A program made the translations under genes and the position numbers. The notes under the pieces were generated by a model. It ran no database searches. It was not told where the DNA came from and was given only the letters and a program-made list of their open reading frames with translations. From Mycobacterium ostraviense (GTDB lineage Bacteria > Actinomycetota > Actinomycetes > Mycobacteriales > Mycobacteriaceae), in contig NZ_NKRE01000001.1 in the NCBI RefSeq assembly GCF_002705925.1, positions 3,194,962 through 3,258,961 of the forward strand: a stretch of DNA of 64,000 nt, given 5' to 3'. Positions 8,485-16,765 of the stretch are shown here, one piece after another. Within the stretch, counting starts at the first letter, position 1. The number at the start of each line of letters is the position of its first letter.

Positions 8485-9792
8485 TCACGACGAAGAGGGA
8501 AGGGCCGGAACACGATCCACGAGGTCGCCGTACTTGGCGCGGGCGGCCTCACGGCGGACGTCCAGCATCTCGCTGGGCCGCTCGGCGTCTTCGGCGTCGT
8601 AGTTCTTCAGCAGCAGCCGGGCCAGGTTGACCTTGTGCGCCTCGGTGGGTCCGTCGGCCAGGCCGAGCGCCACCCCGCCGAGCAGCACGTTGACCAGCGG
8701 CAGCTGATCGGTGGTGCCCAGCGCGCCGTGCACCTGGATGGCGCGCAGCCCAATCGATTTGAGTACTTGCGACGCGAGGATCTTGCAGGCACCGATCTCG
8801 GCTCGCGCCGCATGCTCGCCGGCGGTGTCGATCAGCCAGGCCGCATGCAGCACCGCCAGCCGGAAGGGCATCAGCTCGGTGTAGGAGTCGGCGATGAACG
8901 CTTGCACCAGCTGCTTGTCGGCCAACGAACTACCCTGGGTGAAGCGGCTTTTCGCCCGTCGGGACATCATCTCGATGGCGCGTTGCGCCATCCCGATCGA
9001 GCGCATCGCGTGATGCAACCGGCCACCGGCCAGCCGGGTCTGCAGAATCATGAAGCCCTGTCCGGGCTCGCCCAGCAGCGCGTCCGGTCCCACCCGCACG
9101 CCGTCGTAGCGCACCAGCGAATGTCCGGGTTCGTGCGGGTGGGCGCCGACCAGGTGGTGGTTGGCCTCGATGGTCAGCCCTGCGGCTCCGGCCGGGACCA
9201 GGAATGTCGAGGCGCCGCGATGCACGGGCACGTCGGGATCGGTGATAGCGACCACGATGAAGAATGACGCGACGGATGCATTGGACGAGAAGTACTTTCG
9301 CCCGGTGATCACCCAACCGCCACCGTCGCGGACGGCACGGGTGGTGAACACCCGCGGGTCGGCGCCGCCTTGCGGTTCGGTCATCGAGAAGCAGGAGAAG
9401 ATCTCACCGGACAGCAGGCCCTGCAGGTAGCGGTCCTTCTGCTCCTGGGTACCGAAGCGCGCAATGATTTCGGCGTTGCCGGTGTCGGGTGCCTGGGTGC
9501 CGAACACGATCGGCGCCCACGGGCTGCGGCCCAGGATCTCGTTGATCAGCGTCAGCTTCACCGCGCCGAAGCCCTGCCCGCCCAGTTCTGGACTCAAATG
9601 CGGTGCCCACAAGCCCTGGTCGCGAACCTGCTGCTTGAGCGGATCGACGATCCGCCGGCGTTGGTCGTCGAGTGGCAGGAACTCGCAGCCCGGGAACAGC
9701 ACTTCGAGAGGTTCCACCTCGTCGCGCACGAATCCGCGGATCCAGTCGAGCTTCTTCTCGAATTCGGGTTCGGTGGAGAAGTCCCAAGGCAC
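8485..9792 (-). CDS. Acyl-CoA dehydrogenase, ACAD10/11-like
   Basis: 435 residues. The acyl-CoA dehydrogenase fold is clear: N-terminal helical domain, FSCFSMTEPQGGADPR at the FAD/substrate site, GRKYFSSNASVASFF, middle beta domain ending GEPGQGFMI, and C-terminal helices with GRLHHAMRSIGMAQRAIEMM and QVHGALGTTDQLPL. The length and the 'PGHSLVRYDGVRV' region resemble the bacterial homologues of human ACAD10/ACAD11, in which this domain is fused to an APH-type kinase. Here the kinase-like gene is separate but in the same operon (10576-11613). The SDR gene is 17 bp upstream. Confidence 0.85.
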   Translation of the reverse strand: MPWDFSTEPEFEKKLDWIRGFVRDEVEPLEVLFPGCEFLPLDDQRRRIVDPLKQQVRDQGLWAPHLSPELGGQGFGAVKLTLINEILGRSPWAPIVFGTQAPDTGNAEIIARFGTQEQKDRYLQGLLSGEIFSCFSMTEPQGGADPRVFTTRAVRDGGGWVITGRKYFSSNASVASFFIVVAITDPDVPVHRGASTFLVPAGAAGLTIEANHHLVGAHPHEPGHSLVRYDGVRVGPDALLGEPGQGFMILQTRLAGGRLHHAMRSIGMAQRAIEMMSRRAKSRFTQGSSLADKQLVQAFIADSYTELMPFRLAVLHAAWLIDTAGEHAARAEIGACKILASQVLKSIGLRAIQVHGALGTTDQLPLVNVLLGGVALGLADGPTEAHKVNLARLLLKNYDAEDAERPSEMLDVRREAARAKYGDLVDRVPALPSSS

Positions 9793-9809
9793 GTGAGTGC
9801 TCCTATCTT

Positions 9810-10574
9810 TCAGGGGATTCCGCCGTCGGCCCGGACAATCGAGCCGGTGGTGAAGCTGGATGCGTCGGAGGCGAGAAACAGTGCGGCGCCGACGATTTCG
9901 GACGGATTTCCGGCCCTGCGCAACGAAAGGTGCCCGAACGGATTCTGGGTTGCCTGCTCCAGGTTCCAGGCCTTGCTGATATCGGTCAGAAACGGTCCGG
10001 CCATCAGTGTGTTGACCCGCACCGAAGGCCCGAACGCCCGGGCGAGACCTTCCGTCATCGCATTGAGTCCTGCCTTCGCCGCGGCGTAGGGGATGATGTC
10101 CGCGCCCGGCCGCAGCGACCCGGTGGAGCTGACGTTGATGATCGACCCGCGCCCGGCCGCCACCATCCGTTCGCCTACCAGTGCCGACAACCGGAACGGC
10201 CCTTTGAGGTTGAGGTTGACGACGGCGTCGAATAGCTTCTCGGTGACGTCGGTGAGCTTGTCGTACAGCGGTGACATGCCGGCATTGTTGATCAGCGTGT
10301 CGACCTTGCCGAACCGGTCGTAGGCCGCCTCGACCAGCCCGTCGAGCTGGTCCCAGCGTCCTATGTGCACCTGGTAAGCCATCGCGGCGCGCCCGGTCTC
10401 GGCTTCGATCTCGGTGGCGGTGGCCACGCAGTTGTCCAGGTTGCGGCTGGCAATCAGCACGTCGGCGCCGCAGCGGGCGAGCGCGAAAGCCATTTCGCGG
10501 CCCAATCCGCGGCTGCCGCCGGTGATCAGCACCACCTGGTCGGTGAGATCGAAAAGCCGGTCCGCATAACCCAT
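9810..10574 (-). CDS. Short-chain dehydrogenase/reductase
   Basis: 254 residues from ATG 10574. Classical SDR: NAD(P)-binding GGSRGLGREMA at residue about 19, NNAGMSP, catalytic Ser in INVSSTGS, YAAAKAG with Tyr and Lys, and a C-terminal FTTGSIVRADGG typical of FabG-like enzymes. One base separates its ATG from the stop of the upstream kinase-like gene, so translation is probably coupled. In the operon it could interconvert a keto and a hydroxy group on an acyl-CoA; the exact substrate is unknown. Confidence 0.85.
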   Translation of the reverse strand: MGYADRLFDLTDQVVLITGGSRGLGREMAFALARCGADVLIASRNLDNCVATATEIEAETGRAAMAYQVHIGRWDQLDGLVEAAYDRFGKVDTLINNAGMSPLYDKLTDVTEKLFDAVVNLNLKGPFRLSALVGERMVAAGRGSIINVSSTGSLRPGADIIPYAAAKAGLNAMTEGLARAFGPSVRVNTLMAGPFLTDISKAWNLEQATQNPFGHLSLRRAGNPSEIVGAALFLASDASSFTTGSIVRADGGIP

Positions 10575-10575
10575 T

Positions 10576-11613
10576 TCAGCGAGCCTTAGCGAGCTCGGCC
10601 GCGGTGGCGATGAGCTGGGGGACCATCGTCGCGAAGGTTTCGGTGATCTTCGGGTCCACCTCATGGGGTCCCGGCCGAACCGCGGCCGCGTAGGTCTTCT
10701 CCAGCACGATGCCCAGTTTCCAGTTGGCCAGCACCAGGTAGTAGTCGATGTTCTCGGTGGACAGCCCGCTGATCGCCTCATAGTGCGCCAGCAGCTCGCT
10801 GCGTCTGGGCATGCCGCGCATGTCGAGATAGAACCCATCGGCGCGCGGCTCCTCGCCGTCATAGCCCAGTAGCGCCCACGCCAGGTCCAGCAGCGGATCG
10901 CCCACCGTCGCCATCTCCCAGTCCACGATCGCGGCCAGCCGGGCCGGCGCCCCGTGCGCGAACATGACGTTGGCGAATTGATAGTCGCCGTGCATGACGC
11001 CCGGCCTGTAGTGCGCGGGGCGGTTGCGGCGCAGCCAGTCGGCGGCCTCCTGCAGGCCGGGTAATTCGCGCACCTGAAAAACGGCCAGGAAGCGCAGCCA
11101 GCGATCGACCTGCCGTTCATGGAAACCCTCCGGACGGCCGAACCCGTCGAGGCCCTGCGCTCGCCACTCCACCCTGCCCAGCTTGGCGGCGCCCTCGACG
11201 AGCTGGAACGCCAGCCCGCGCCGGGCGTCCGGGTCGGTGTCGAACGGCGCCTGCCACCCGCGGTCCATCGGGCTCCACCCGTCGATCGCCGCCATCACGT
11301 AGAACGGCATGCCCAGCACCGAGCCGGTCTCATCGGCCGCAATGAGCTCAGCGTGCGGCACATCGGTGCCCGACAACGCCCGCGCCAGCCGGATTTCCCG
11401 CAGCAACCCGTCGACCCGGGCCGCGTCCGCCCGGGGGCCGGGCATCCGCAGCACCATGCGTTGATCGGCGCGCCGAATCAGGTACAGCGTGTTCTGGGAT
11501 CCGCCGCTCAGCTGCTCGAGTTCCGGCCACGCACCGCCGCCCGGTGCGCCGTTCGCATCGAGCCAACGACCGATGACGCCGGCGTCCAGCTGCGTTCCGC
11601 TGGCAGTCGTCAT
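10576..11613 (-). CDS. APH-family phosphotransferase (kinase-like)
   Basis: 345 residues from ATG 11613; ATGs at 11649 and 11655 give slightly longer forms. Aminoglycoside-phosphotransferase fold: nucleotide-loop segment LSGGSQNTLYLIRR, catalytic Brenner motif HGDYQFANVMF, and metal-binding DWEMATVGDP. It leads an operon with an SDR, an acyl-CoA dehydrogenase and an MDR reductase. APH-type kinases paired with ACAD10/11-like dehydrogenases phosphorylate 4-hydroxyacyl-CoAs in mammals and in levulinate catabolism in Pseudomonas; the same role is inferred here, not shown. A true antibiotic kinase is unlikely given the neighbours. Confidence 0.8.
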   Translation of the reverse strand: MTTASGTQLDAGVIGRWLDANGAPGGGAWPELEQLSGGSQNTLYLIRRADQRMVLRMPGPRADAARVDGLLREIRLARALSGTDVPHAELIAADETGSVLGMPFYVMAAIDGWSPMDRGWQAPFDTDPDARRGLAFQLVEGAAKLGRVEWRAQGLDGFGRPEGFHERQVDRWLRFLAVFQVRELPGLQEAADWLRRNRPAHYRPGVMHGDYQFANVMFAHGAPARLAAIVDWEMATVGDPLLDLAWALLGYDGEEPRADGFYLDMRGMPRRSELLAHYEAISGLSTENIDYYLVLANWKLGIVLEKTYAAAVRPGPHEVDPKITETFATMVPQLIATAAELAKAR

Positions 11614-11699
11614 TGGCTGCACACCCGCTCTCGGTTCGGAGAATTCCATTCTCAAGCGGCATGGTAGCGCCGGGCAAGCCGCGTGTAAGGCTTGGCCCC

Positions 11700-12338
11700 A
11701 TGCAACTGCTTCTGGTCCGTCATGCTTTGCCGCTGCGCAGCGAACACGGCGAGGGTTCAGATCCGGACCTGTCGGACACCGGCATAGCCCAGGTCGCGCG
11801 GCTACCCGAGGCGCTGGCCAAATTCCCCATCTCGCGGGTGGTGAGCAGCCCGCAGCGACGCGCCATCCGGACCGCCGAACCGGTCGCGGCGGCGCTTGAC
11901 CTGTCGGTCGACATCGACGACCGATTCGCCGAATATGACCGCGACCTTCCGGTGTACATCCCCGTCGAGCAGATCCGTGAAGAAAATCCGCAGGAATGGG
12001 CGCGGATGGCTCAGGGGCAGCTACCCAGCGTCGTCGACGAGGATGCCTTCCGCGCGCGGGTCCGCGCGGCCGTCGACAACGTCGTCGTCTCCGCCGACCC
12101 GGACGAGACCGTCGCGGCTTTCAGCCACGGCGGGGTGATCAACGTGGTGCTGCACGAGATCCTGGGGACGGCGCGCCTGTTGTCGTTTCCCATCGACTAC
12201 GCCTCGGTGACGCGGCTGTTGTTCTCCCGGTCTGGTCAGGCGACGGTGGTGACGGTCAATGCGACCGAACATGTGTGGGACCTATTGCCCCGGAACCGGC
12301 GTCTGCTCGGCGACGATGCGGGCCGTGGAACGGCCTGA
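11700..12338 (+). CDS. Histidine phosphatase (phosphoglycerate-mutase-like)
   Basis: 212 residues. The N-terminal catalytic motif LLLVRHALPLR contains the RH signature; SPQRRAIRTAEP carries the second arginine and AFSHGGVINVVLHE the second histidine, so the active site is complete. The family removes phosphate from small molecules or proteins. It is divergent from the APH-led operon (86 bp between starts). Whether it acts on a phosphorylated intermediate of that operon is only a guess. Its last codons are involved in a local duplication (12299-12385). Confidence 0.85.
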   Translation: MQLLLVRHALPLRSEHGEGSDPDLSDTGIAQVARLPEALAKFPISRVVSSPQRRAIRTAEPVAAALDLSVDIDDRFAEYDRDLPVYIPVEQIREENPQEWARMAQGQLPSVVDEDAFRARVRAAVDNVVVSADPDETVAAFSHGGVINVVLHEILGTARLLSFPIDYASVTRLLFSRSGQATVVTVNATEHVWDLLPRNRRLLGDDAGRGTA

Positions 12339-12385
12339 GGAGGAGCCGGGCAATCAGCGTCTGCTCGGCGACGACGCGGGCCGTG
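12299..12385 (+). repeat. 29-bp direct repeat with 58-bp period
   Basis: The sequence at 12299-12327 (GCGTCTGCTCGGCGACGATG...) recurs at 12357-12385 with one mismatch. The first copy encodes RRLLGDDAGRG at the C-terminus of the phosphatase; the second lies between its stop and the next gene, so it looks like a small tandem duplication of the gene end. Confidence 0.8.
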
Positions 12386-12420
12386 CAGAGCCTGGCCGCC
12401 GACGGTGGTAAACAAGTTCG

Positions 12421-13473
12421 GTGACTTCGGTTCACGGACTCGACGGCCTCGACCTGGCCGCACTCGACGGATATCTGCGTTCGCTCGGCGTCGAGCGCGA
12501 CGGTGAGTTACGCGGTGAGCTGATCTCCGGCGGCCGCTCCAACCTCACATTCCGGGTCTACGATGACGCGACGAGTTGGCTGGTGCGGCGCCCACCGCTA
12601 CACGGCCTGACGCCGTCGGCCCACGATATGGCCCGCGAGTATCGGGTTGTCGCCGCACTGCAGGACACACCGGTGCCGGTGGCGCGAACGATCGCCCTGT
12701 GCGAGGACGACTCGGTGCTGGGCGCGCCGTTTCAGATCGTCGAATTCGTTGCCGGACAGGTGGTGCGCCGTCGCGCTCAACTCGAAGCGCTCGGCAGTCG
12801 CATCATCGACCGCTGCGTCGACGCATTGATCCGGGTGCTCGTCGACTTGCACAGCATCGACCCGAACGCGGTCGGGCTCGGCGATTTCGGTAGACCCGAC
12901 GGCTATCTGGAACGGCAGGTGCGCCGCTGGGGCTCCCAGTGGGACCTGGTGCGGCTGCCTGACGACCGCCGCGACAACGACGTCGCCAGACTGCATTCGG
13001 CTCTGCGGCAAGCGATTCCGAAGCAAAGCCGAGCATCGATCGTGCACGGTGACTACCGGATCGACAACACCATTCTGGACGCCGATGACCAGACGACGGT
13101 GCGCGCGGTGGTGGACTGGGAGCTGTCGACGCTGGGGGACCCGCTGTCCGACGCGGCCCTGATGTGCGTCTACCGCGACCCCGCGCTGGATCTGATCGTC
13201 AACGCGCAGGCTGCCTGGACGTCGCCGCTGCTGCCGACGGCCGACGAGTTGGCCGACCGGTATTCGCTGGTCTCCGGGATGTCGCTGGGGCATTGGGAGT
13301 TCTACATGGCGCTGGGCTACTTCAAGCTGGCCATCATCGCGGCCGGGATCGATTTCCGCAGACGCATGTCGGAGCTTGCCGGCGGCAAAGCCGATTCCGT
13401 CGACGAGGCGCCCGACGTCGTGTCGCCGCTGATCTCCCGCGGTCTGGCCGAGATCACCAAGCCGATGTCGTGA
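12421..13473 (+). CDS. fadE36: APH-family phosphotransferase, 'FadE36' (Rv3761c type)
   Basis: 350 residues from GTG 12421. Despite the inherited symbol FadE36, no acyl-CoA dehydrogenase domain is present. The protein is an APH-type kinase: SGGRSNLTFRVYDD at the nucleotide loop, Brenner motif HGDYRIDNTILD, and DWELSTLGDPLSDAA for metal. It resembles the kinase half of ACAD10/11. It is a second, distinct copy beside the APH gene at 10576. It follows the phosphatase by 82 bp and is convergent with the LapA-like gene. Confidence 0.82.
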   Translation: MTSVHGLDGLDLAALDGYLRSLGVERDGELRGELISGGRSNLTFRVYDDATSWLVRRPPLHGLTPSAHDMAREYRVVAALQDTPVPVARTIALCEDDSVLGAPFQIVEFVAGQVVRRRAQLEALGSRIIDRCVDALIRVLVDLHSIDPNAVGLGDFGRPDGYLERQVRRWGSQWDLVRLPDDRRDNDVARLHSALRQAIPKQSRASIVHGDYRIDNTILDADDQTTVRAVVDWELSTLGDPLSDAALMCVYRDPALDLIVNAQAAWTSPLLPTADELADRYSLVSGMSLGHWEFYMALGYFKLAIIAAGIDFRRRMSELAGGKADSVDEAPDVVSPLISRGLAEITKPMS

Positions 13474-13483
13474 CCCGTCGGGT

Positions 13484-13557
13484 CGAGTGTGCGGCGTGGC
13501 TTCGGCTGTGAGCCGACGGCGGGACGTCACGCGGGTTGCCTCCCGGCTCGCACACTC
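13484..13557. terminator. Inverted repeat between convergent genes, possible terminator
   Basis: CGAGTGTGCG at 13484-13493 faces CGCACACTC at 13549-13557, 55 bases apart, in the gap between the stop of fadE36 and the stop of the LapA-like gene. No T-tract follows, so it would be a non-canonical bidirectional terminator or a dispersed element. A like pair occurs at 7136-7234. Confidence 0.4.
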
Positions 13558-13575
13558 AAAGCCCAGGACACCCGG

Positions 13576-13935
13576 TCAACGGGTGGGCGGGCCGGCGGAG
13601 CGCAATGCCTGTGTGTGGGATTTCTTGGCGACACGACGCAACTGAATGATCCGCGCGGTGCCGACCGCCACGGTCAGCAACCCGCCCCCGACGGCCGCCA
13701 GCAGGATCGCCACCCCCAGCGGCAGGCTCCAGTGCCAGCCCAAGAAGGTGAACGGGGTGGAGGCGGTGTTCTGCGCGATGAAGACCAGCAACAGGATCAG
13801 GATCAAAAACCCGGCGATCAACGACGACCACAGGGCGCCGGCCCGGGTCAACGTGGACGCCGGGTCCTTGGCAGTCACACGAGGTCTGGGAGCCGAGGGC
13901 GGCTGTTCACGCGGGCCTGAGGGGTTGCTGGTCAT
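13576..13935 (-). CDS. LapA-domain (DUF1049) membrane protein (Rv3760 type)
   Basis: 119 residues from ATG 13935. A proline-rich cytoplasmic N-terminus is followed by two membrane helices, LWSSLIAGFLILILLLVFIAQN and PLGVAILLAAVGGGLLTVAVGTARI, then a basic tail. The 'FIAQNTASTPFTFLGWHWSLPLGVAILLAAVGG' arrangement is the LapA/DUF1049 signature. LapA-type proteins take part in envelope (LPS or lipid) assembly in Gram-negatives; the mycobacterial role is unknown. It is divergent from proX (108 bp). Confidence 0.82.
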   Translation of the reverse strand: MTSNPSGPREQPPSAPRPRVTAKDPASTLTRAGALWSSLIAGFLILILLLVFIAQNTASTPFTFLGWHWSLPLGVAILLAAVGGGLLTVAVGTARIIQLRRVAKKSHTQALRSAGPPTR

Positions 13936-14042
13936 AATGTCATCTTCTTCCCATCCTGCGCGGAATGAAACCAAGCTACGCGGGAAACGCGCATGAGGCG
14001 GGATTGCGGCGCCCCGATCGTGCTCAAGATAGGGTCACCGGC

Positions 14043-14990
14043 ATGGGGATGCTGCGGCGCGCGCGTCGTGCGACACTTGCCGCGGCGGTCTGCTTGGTGA
14101 CGGCATGCCCGGTGGCGGCGTGCGGCAACGCCGACCCGTTCGGGGCGTCAAATGGCAGCATCAAGTCGATCGTCGTCGGCTCCGGCGACTTCCCGGAGTC
14201 GGAGATCGTCGCGGAAATCTATGCGCAGGCGTTGCAGGCCAACGGTTTCGACGTCGGGCGGCGACTGGGTATCGGCAGCCGCGAGACCTACATACCGGCG
14301 CTCAAAGACCATTCCATCGACCTGGTGCCGGAGTACATCGGCAACCTGCTGCTGTACTTTCAGCCAGACTCCGCGGTGACCATGCTGGATGCGGTCGAAT
14401 TGGAGCTCTACAAGCGGTTGCCCGGTGACCTGTCGATTCTGACGCCGTCACCGGCGTCGGACACCGACACCGTCACCGTCACCAAGGCGACCGCCACCAA
14501 CTGGAACCTGACGACCATCGCCGATCTCGCGGCGCATTCTGCCGAGGTGAAGTTCGCGGCCCCGTCGGTATTCCAGACCCGCCCGGCCGGGCTGCCCGGG
14601 CTGCGCCAGAAGTACGGACTCGACATCGCGCCAGCCAATTTCACGACCATCAACGACGGCGGCGGCGCGGTGACCGTGCGGGCGCTGGTCGACGGAACCG
14701 TCACCGCCGCCAACGTCTTCAGCACGTCGCCGGCGATCCGGCAGAACAACCTGGTGGTCCTGGCGGACCCGGAGCACAACTTTCTGGCCGGCAACATTGT
14801 GCCGCTGGTCAATTCACAGAAGAAGTCGGATCGCCTCAAGGATGTCCTGGACGCGGTCTCGGCGAAGCTGACGACCGAAGGCATGACCGAACTCAATGCT
14901 GCGGTATCGGGTAACGACGGGGTAGATCCCGACCAGGCAGCGCGGAAATGGTTGCGCGACAACGGCTTCGACCATCCTATCCAGCAATGA
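14043..14990 (+). CDS. proX: Glycine betaine/proline-type substrate-binding lipoprotein ProX
   Basis: 315 residues. Signal peptide with a basic start (MGMLRRARRATLAAAVCLV) and lipobox VAACG, so it is exported and lipid-anchored. The mature part is a type F periplasmic-binding protein (OpuAC family): IVVGSGDFPESEIVAEIYAQAL and GSRETYIPALKDHSIDLVPEYIGNLL are typical of glycine betaine/choline binders. It begins the proXVWZ operon; its TGA overlaps the ATG of proV (ATGA at 14987-14990). Role: osmoprotectant capture for the ABC importer. Confidence 0.9.
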   Translation: MGMLRRARRATLAAAVCLVTACPVAACGNADPFGASNGSIKSIVVGSGDFPESEIVAEIYAQALQANGFDVGRRLGIGSRETYIPALKDHSIDLVPEYIGNLLLYFQPDSAVTMLDAVELELYKRLPGDLSILTPSPASDTDTVTVTKATATNWNLTTIADLAAHSAEVKFAAPSVFQTRPAGLPGLRQKYGLDIAPANFTTINDGGGAVTVRALVDGTVTAANVFSTSPAIRQNNLVVLADPEHNFLAGNIVPLVNSQKKSDRLKDVLDAVSAKLTTEGMTELNAAVSGNDGVDPDQAARKWLRDNGFDHPIQQ

Positions 14991-16081
14991 TCAGCTTCGA
15001 CAAGGTCGCCAAAGTGTACGCCGACGGCACCACCGCCCTGGACCAGTTGAGCCTCGAAGTCCCCCAAGGCAGGCTTACCGTGTTCGTGGGCCCCTCCGGC
15101 TGCGGCAAGACCACCGCACTGCGGATGATCAACCGGATGGTCGAGCCGACCTCGGGCACCGTCATCGTCAACGGCACCGACGTATCCAAGGTCCACCCGG
15201 TGCGGTTGCGGCTCGGCATCGGCTACGTCATCCAGAGCGCGGGATTGATGCCGCACCAACGGGTGATCGACAACGTCGCGACGGTGCCCGTGCTCAAAGG
15301 ACAGTCGCGCCGGGCCGCCCGCAAAGCCGCCTACCAGGTGCTCGAGCGGGTCGGGCTGAGTCCCAAGGTCGCCACCCGTTACCCGGCGCAACTCTCCGGC
15401 GGCGAGCAACAGCGCGTCGGAGTGGCGCGCGCGCTCGCAGCCGACCCGCCGATCCTGTTGATGGACGAGCCGTTCTCGGCCGTCGATCCCGTGGTCCGCC
15501 ACGACCTACAGAATGAAATCCTGCGTCTGCAAAGCGAATTGCGCAAGACCGTCGTTTTCGTCACGCACGACATCGACGAGGCGTTCAGGCTCGGCGACGT
15601 GGTAGCGGTGTTCGCGCCGGGCGGCCACCTGCAGCAGTGCGACGAGCCGGCCAAGCTACTTTCGCGCCCGGCCAACAACTTCGTGTCGAAATTCATCGGC
15701 CTCGGCCGCGGTTATCGGTTGCTGCAGCTCATCGACGGCGCAGGGCTTCCGTTGCACGACATCACCTGCGTGACCGCAAACACCCTGCGCGACAAGCCAC
15801 TCCCGGATGGCTGGGTGCTGGTGGTCGACGACGGCCACGCGCCGCTGGGCTGGATCGACGCCAACGGCCTGCGGCGCCACCAAAACGGCGCTGCGTTGTC
15901 GGACACCGTGACCGTGGTCGGCTCGGTGTTCCGCCCCGCCGGAAACCTCAGCCAGGCGCTGGATGCGGCGTTGTCGTCGCCCTCGTCGATGGGTGTCGCC
16001 GTCGACGAAGACGGCAAAGTGATCGGCGCAGTGCTGGCCGCCGACGTGCTGGCCGCGGTGACACGTCGACGGCAGGGCTGA
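14987..16081 (+). CDS. proV: Osmoprotectant ABC importer ATPase ProV
   Basis: 364 residues. Nucleotide-binding domain with Walker A GPSGCGKTT, Q-loop YVIQSAGLMPHQR, signature LSGGEQQRVGVARAL, Walker B ILLMDEPF and H-loop FVTHDIDEA. The C-terminal 120 residues form a degenerate CBS pair (VDEDGKVIGAVLAADVLAAV), the regulatory module of OpuA/ProV ATPases that senses ionic strength or nucleotides. Coupled to proX by a 4-bp overlap, and followed by proW after 3 bp. Confidence 0.92.
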   Translation: MISFDKVAKVYADGTTALDQLSLEVPQGRLTVFVGPSGCGKTTALRMINRMVEPTSGTVIVNGTDVSKVHPVRLRLGIGYVIQSAGLMPHQRVIDNVATVPVLKGQSRRAARKAAYQVLERVGLSPKVATRYPAQLSGGEQQRVGVARALAADPPILLMDEPFSAVDPVVRHDLQNEILRLQSELRKTVVFVTHDIDEAFRLGDVVAVFAPGGHLQQCDEPAKLLSRPANNFVSKFIGLGRGYRLLQLIDGAGLPLHDITCVTANTLRDKPLPDGWVLVVDDGHAPLGWIDANGLRRHQNGAALSDTVTVVGSVFRPAGNLSQALDAALSSPSSMGVAVDEDGKVIGAVLAADVLAAVTRRRQG

Positions 16082-16084
16082 GGC

Positions 16085-16765
16085 GTGCGTTATCTGCTGA
16101 CCCACCTCGACACCGCCTGGGTGCTGACCGTGATCCATCTGCGGCTGTCGCTGATTCCGGTGCTGATCGGGCTGGCGATCGCGGTGCCGCTGGGCCTGGC
16201 GGTGCAGCACGCGCCGGTGCTGCGGCGATTGACCACGGCAACGGCCAGCATCGTGTTCACCATCCCGTCGCTGGCGCTGTTCGTGGTACTGCCGCTCATC
16301 ATCAAAACGCGTATCCTCGACGAGGCCAACGTCATCGTCGCGCTGACTGCCTATACGACGGCGCTGTTGGTGCGGGCCGTGCTCGAGGCGCTGGATGCGG
16401 TGCCGGCACCGGTGCGTGACGCGGCCGTCGCGGTCGGCTACTCGCCGATCCGCCGGATGATCAAAGTCGAACTGCCGCTGTCGATCCCGGTACTTGTAGC
16501 GGGGCTGCGGGTGGTCGTGGTGACCAATATCGCGATGGTTTCGGTGGGCTCGGTTATCGGTATCGGCGGCCTGGGCACCTGGTTCACGGCCGGATACCAG
16601 ACCGACAAGAGCGACCAGATCGTGGCCGGCATCATCGCGATGTTCACGCTGGCCGTCGTCATCGACATGCTGCTCAGCCTGGCCGGCCGGCTGGCCACAC
16701 CGTGGGAGCGCGCGTCACATAGCCGCCGCCGGATCAGATCCACCATCGTCGGCGGTGCCCGATGA
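16085..16765 (+). CDS. proW: Osmoprotectant ABC importer permease ProW
   Basis: 226 residues from GTG 16085. Several hydrophobic helices and the binding-protein-dependent permease loop (ALDAVPAPVRDAAVAVGYSPIRR...) with the EAA-type motif that docks on ProV. It lies 3 bp after proV and its TGA overlaps the ATG of proZ, so all four pro genes form a tight operon. It forms the membrane channel together with ProZ. Confidence 0.9.
   Translation: MRYLLTHLDTAWVLTVIHLRLSLIPVLIGLAIAVPLGLAVQHAPVLRRLTTATASIVFTIPSLALFVVLPLIIKTRILDEANVIVALTAYTTALLVRAVLEALDAVPAPVRDAAVAVGYSPIRRMIKVELPLSIPVLVAGLRVVVVTNIAMVSVGSVIGIGGLGTWFTAGYQTDKSDQIVAGIIAMFTLAVVIDMLLSLAGRLATPWERASHSRRRIRSTIVGGAR

Noticed and set aside
9810-11120. 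Single 436-codon frame joining SDR and APH region
   Set aside because: The first half is an out-of-frame shadow of the APH gene; the SDR has its own ATG at 10574 one base after the APH stop.
10576-11613. Aminoglycoside resistance kinase
   Set aside because: The fold is right but the operon context is acyl-CoA metabolism, so an antibiotic substrate is unlikely.
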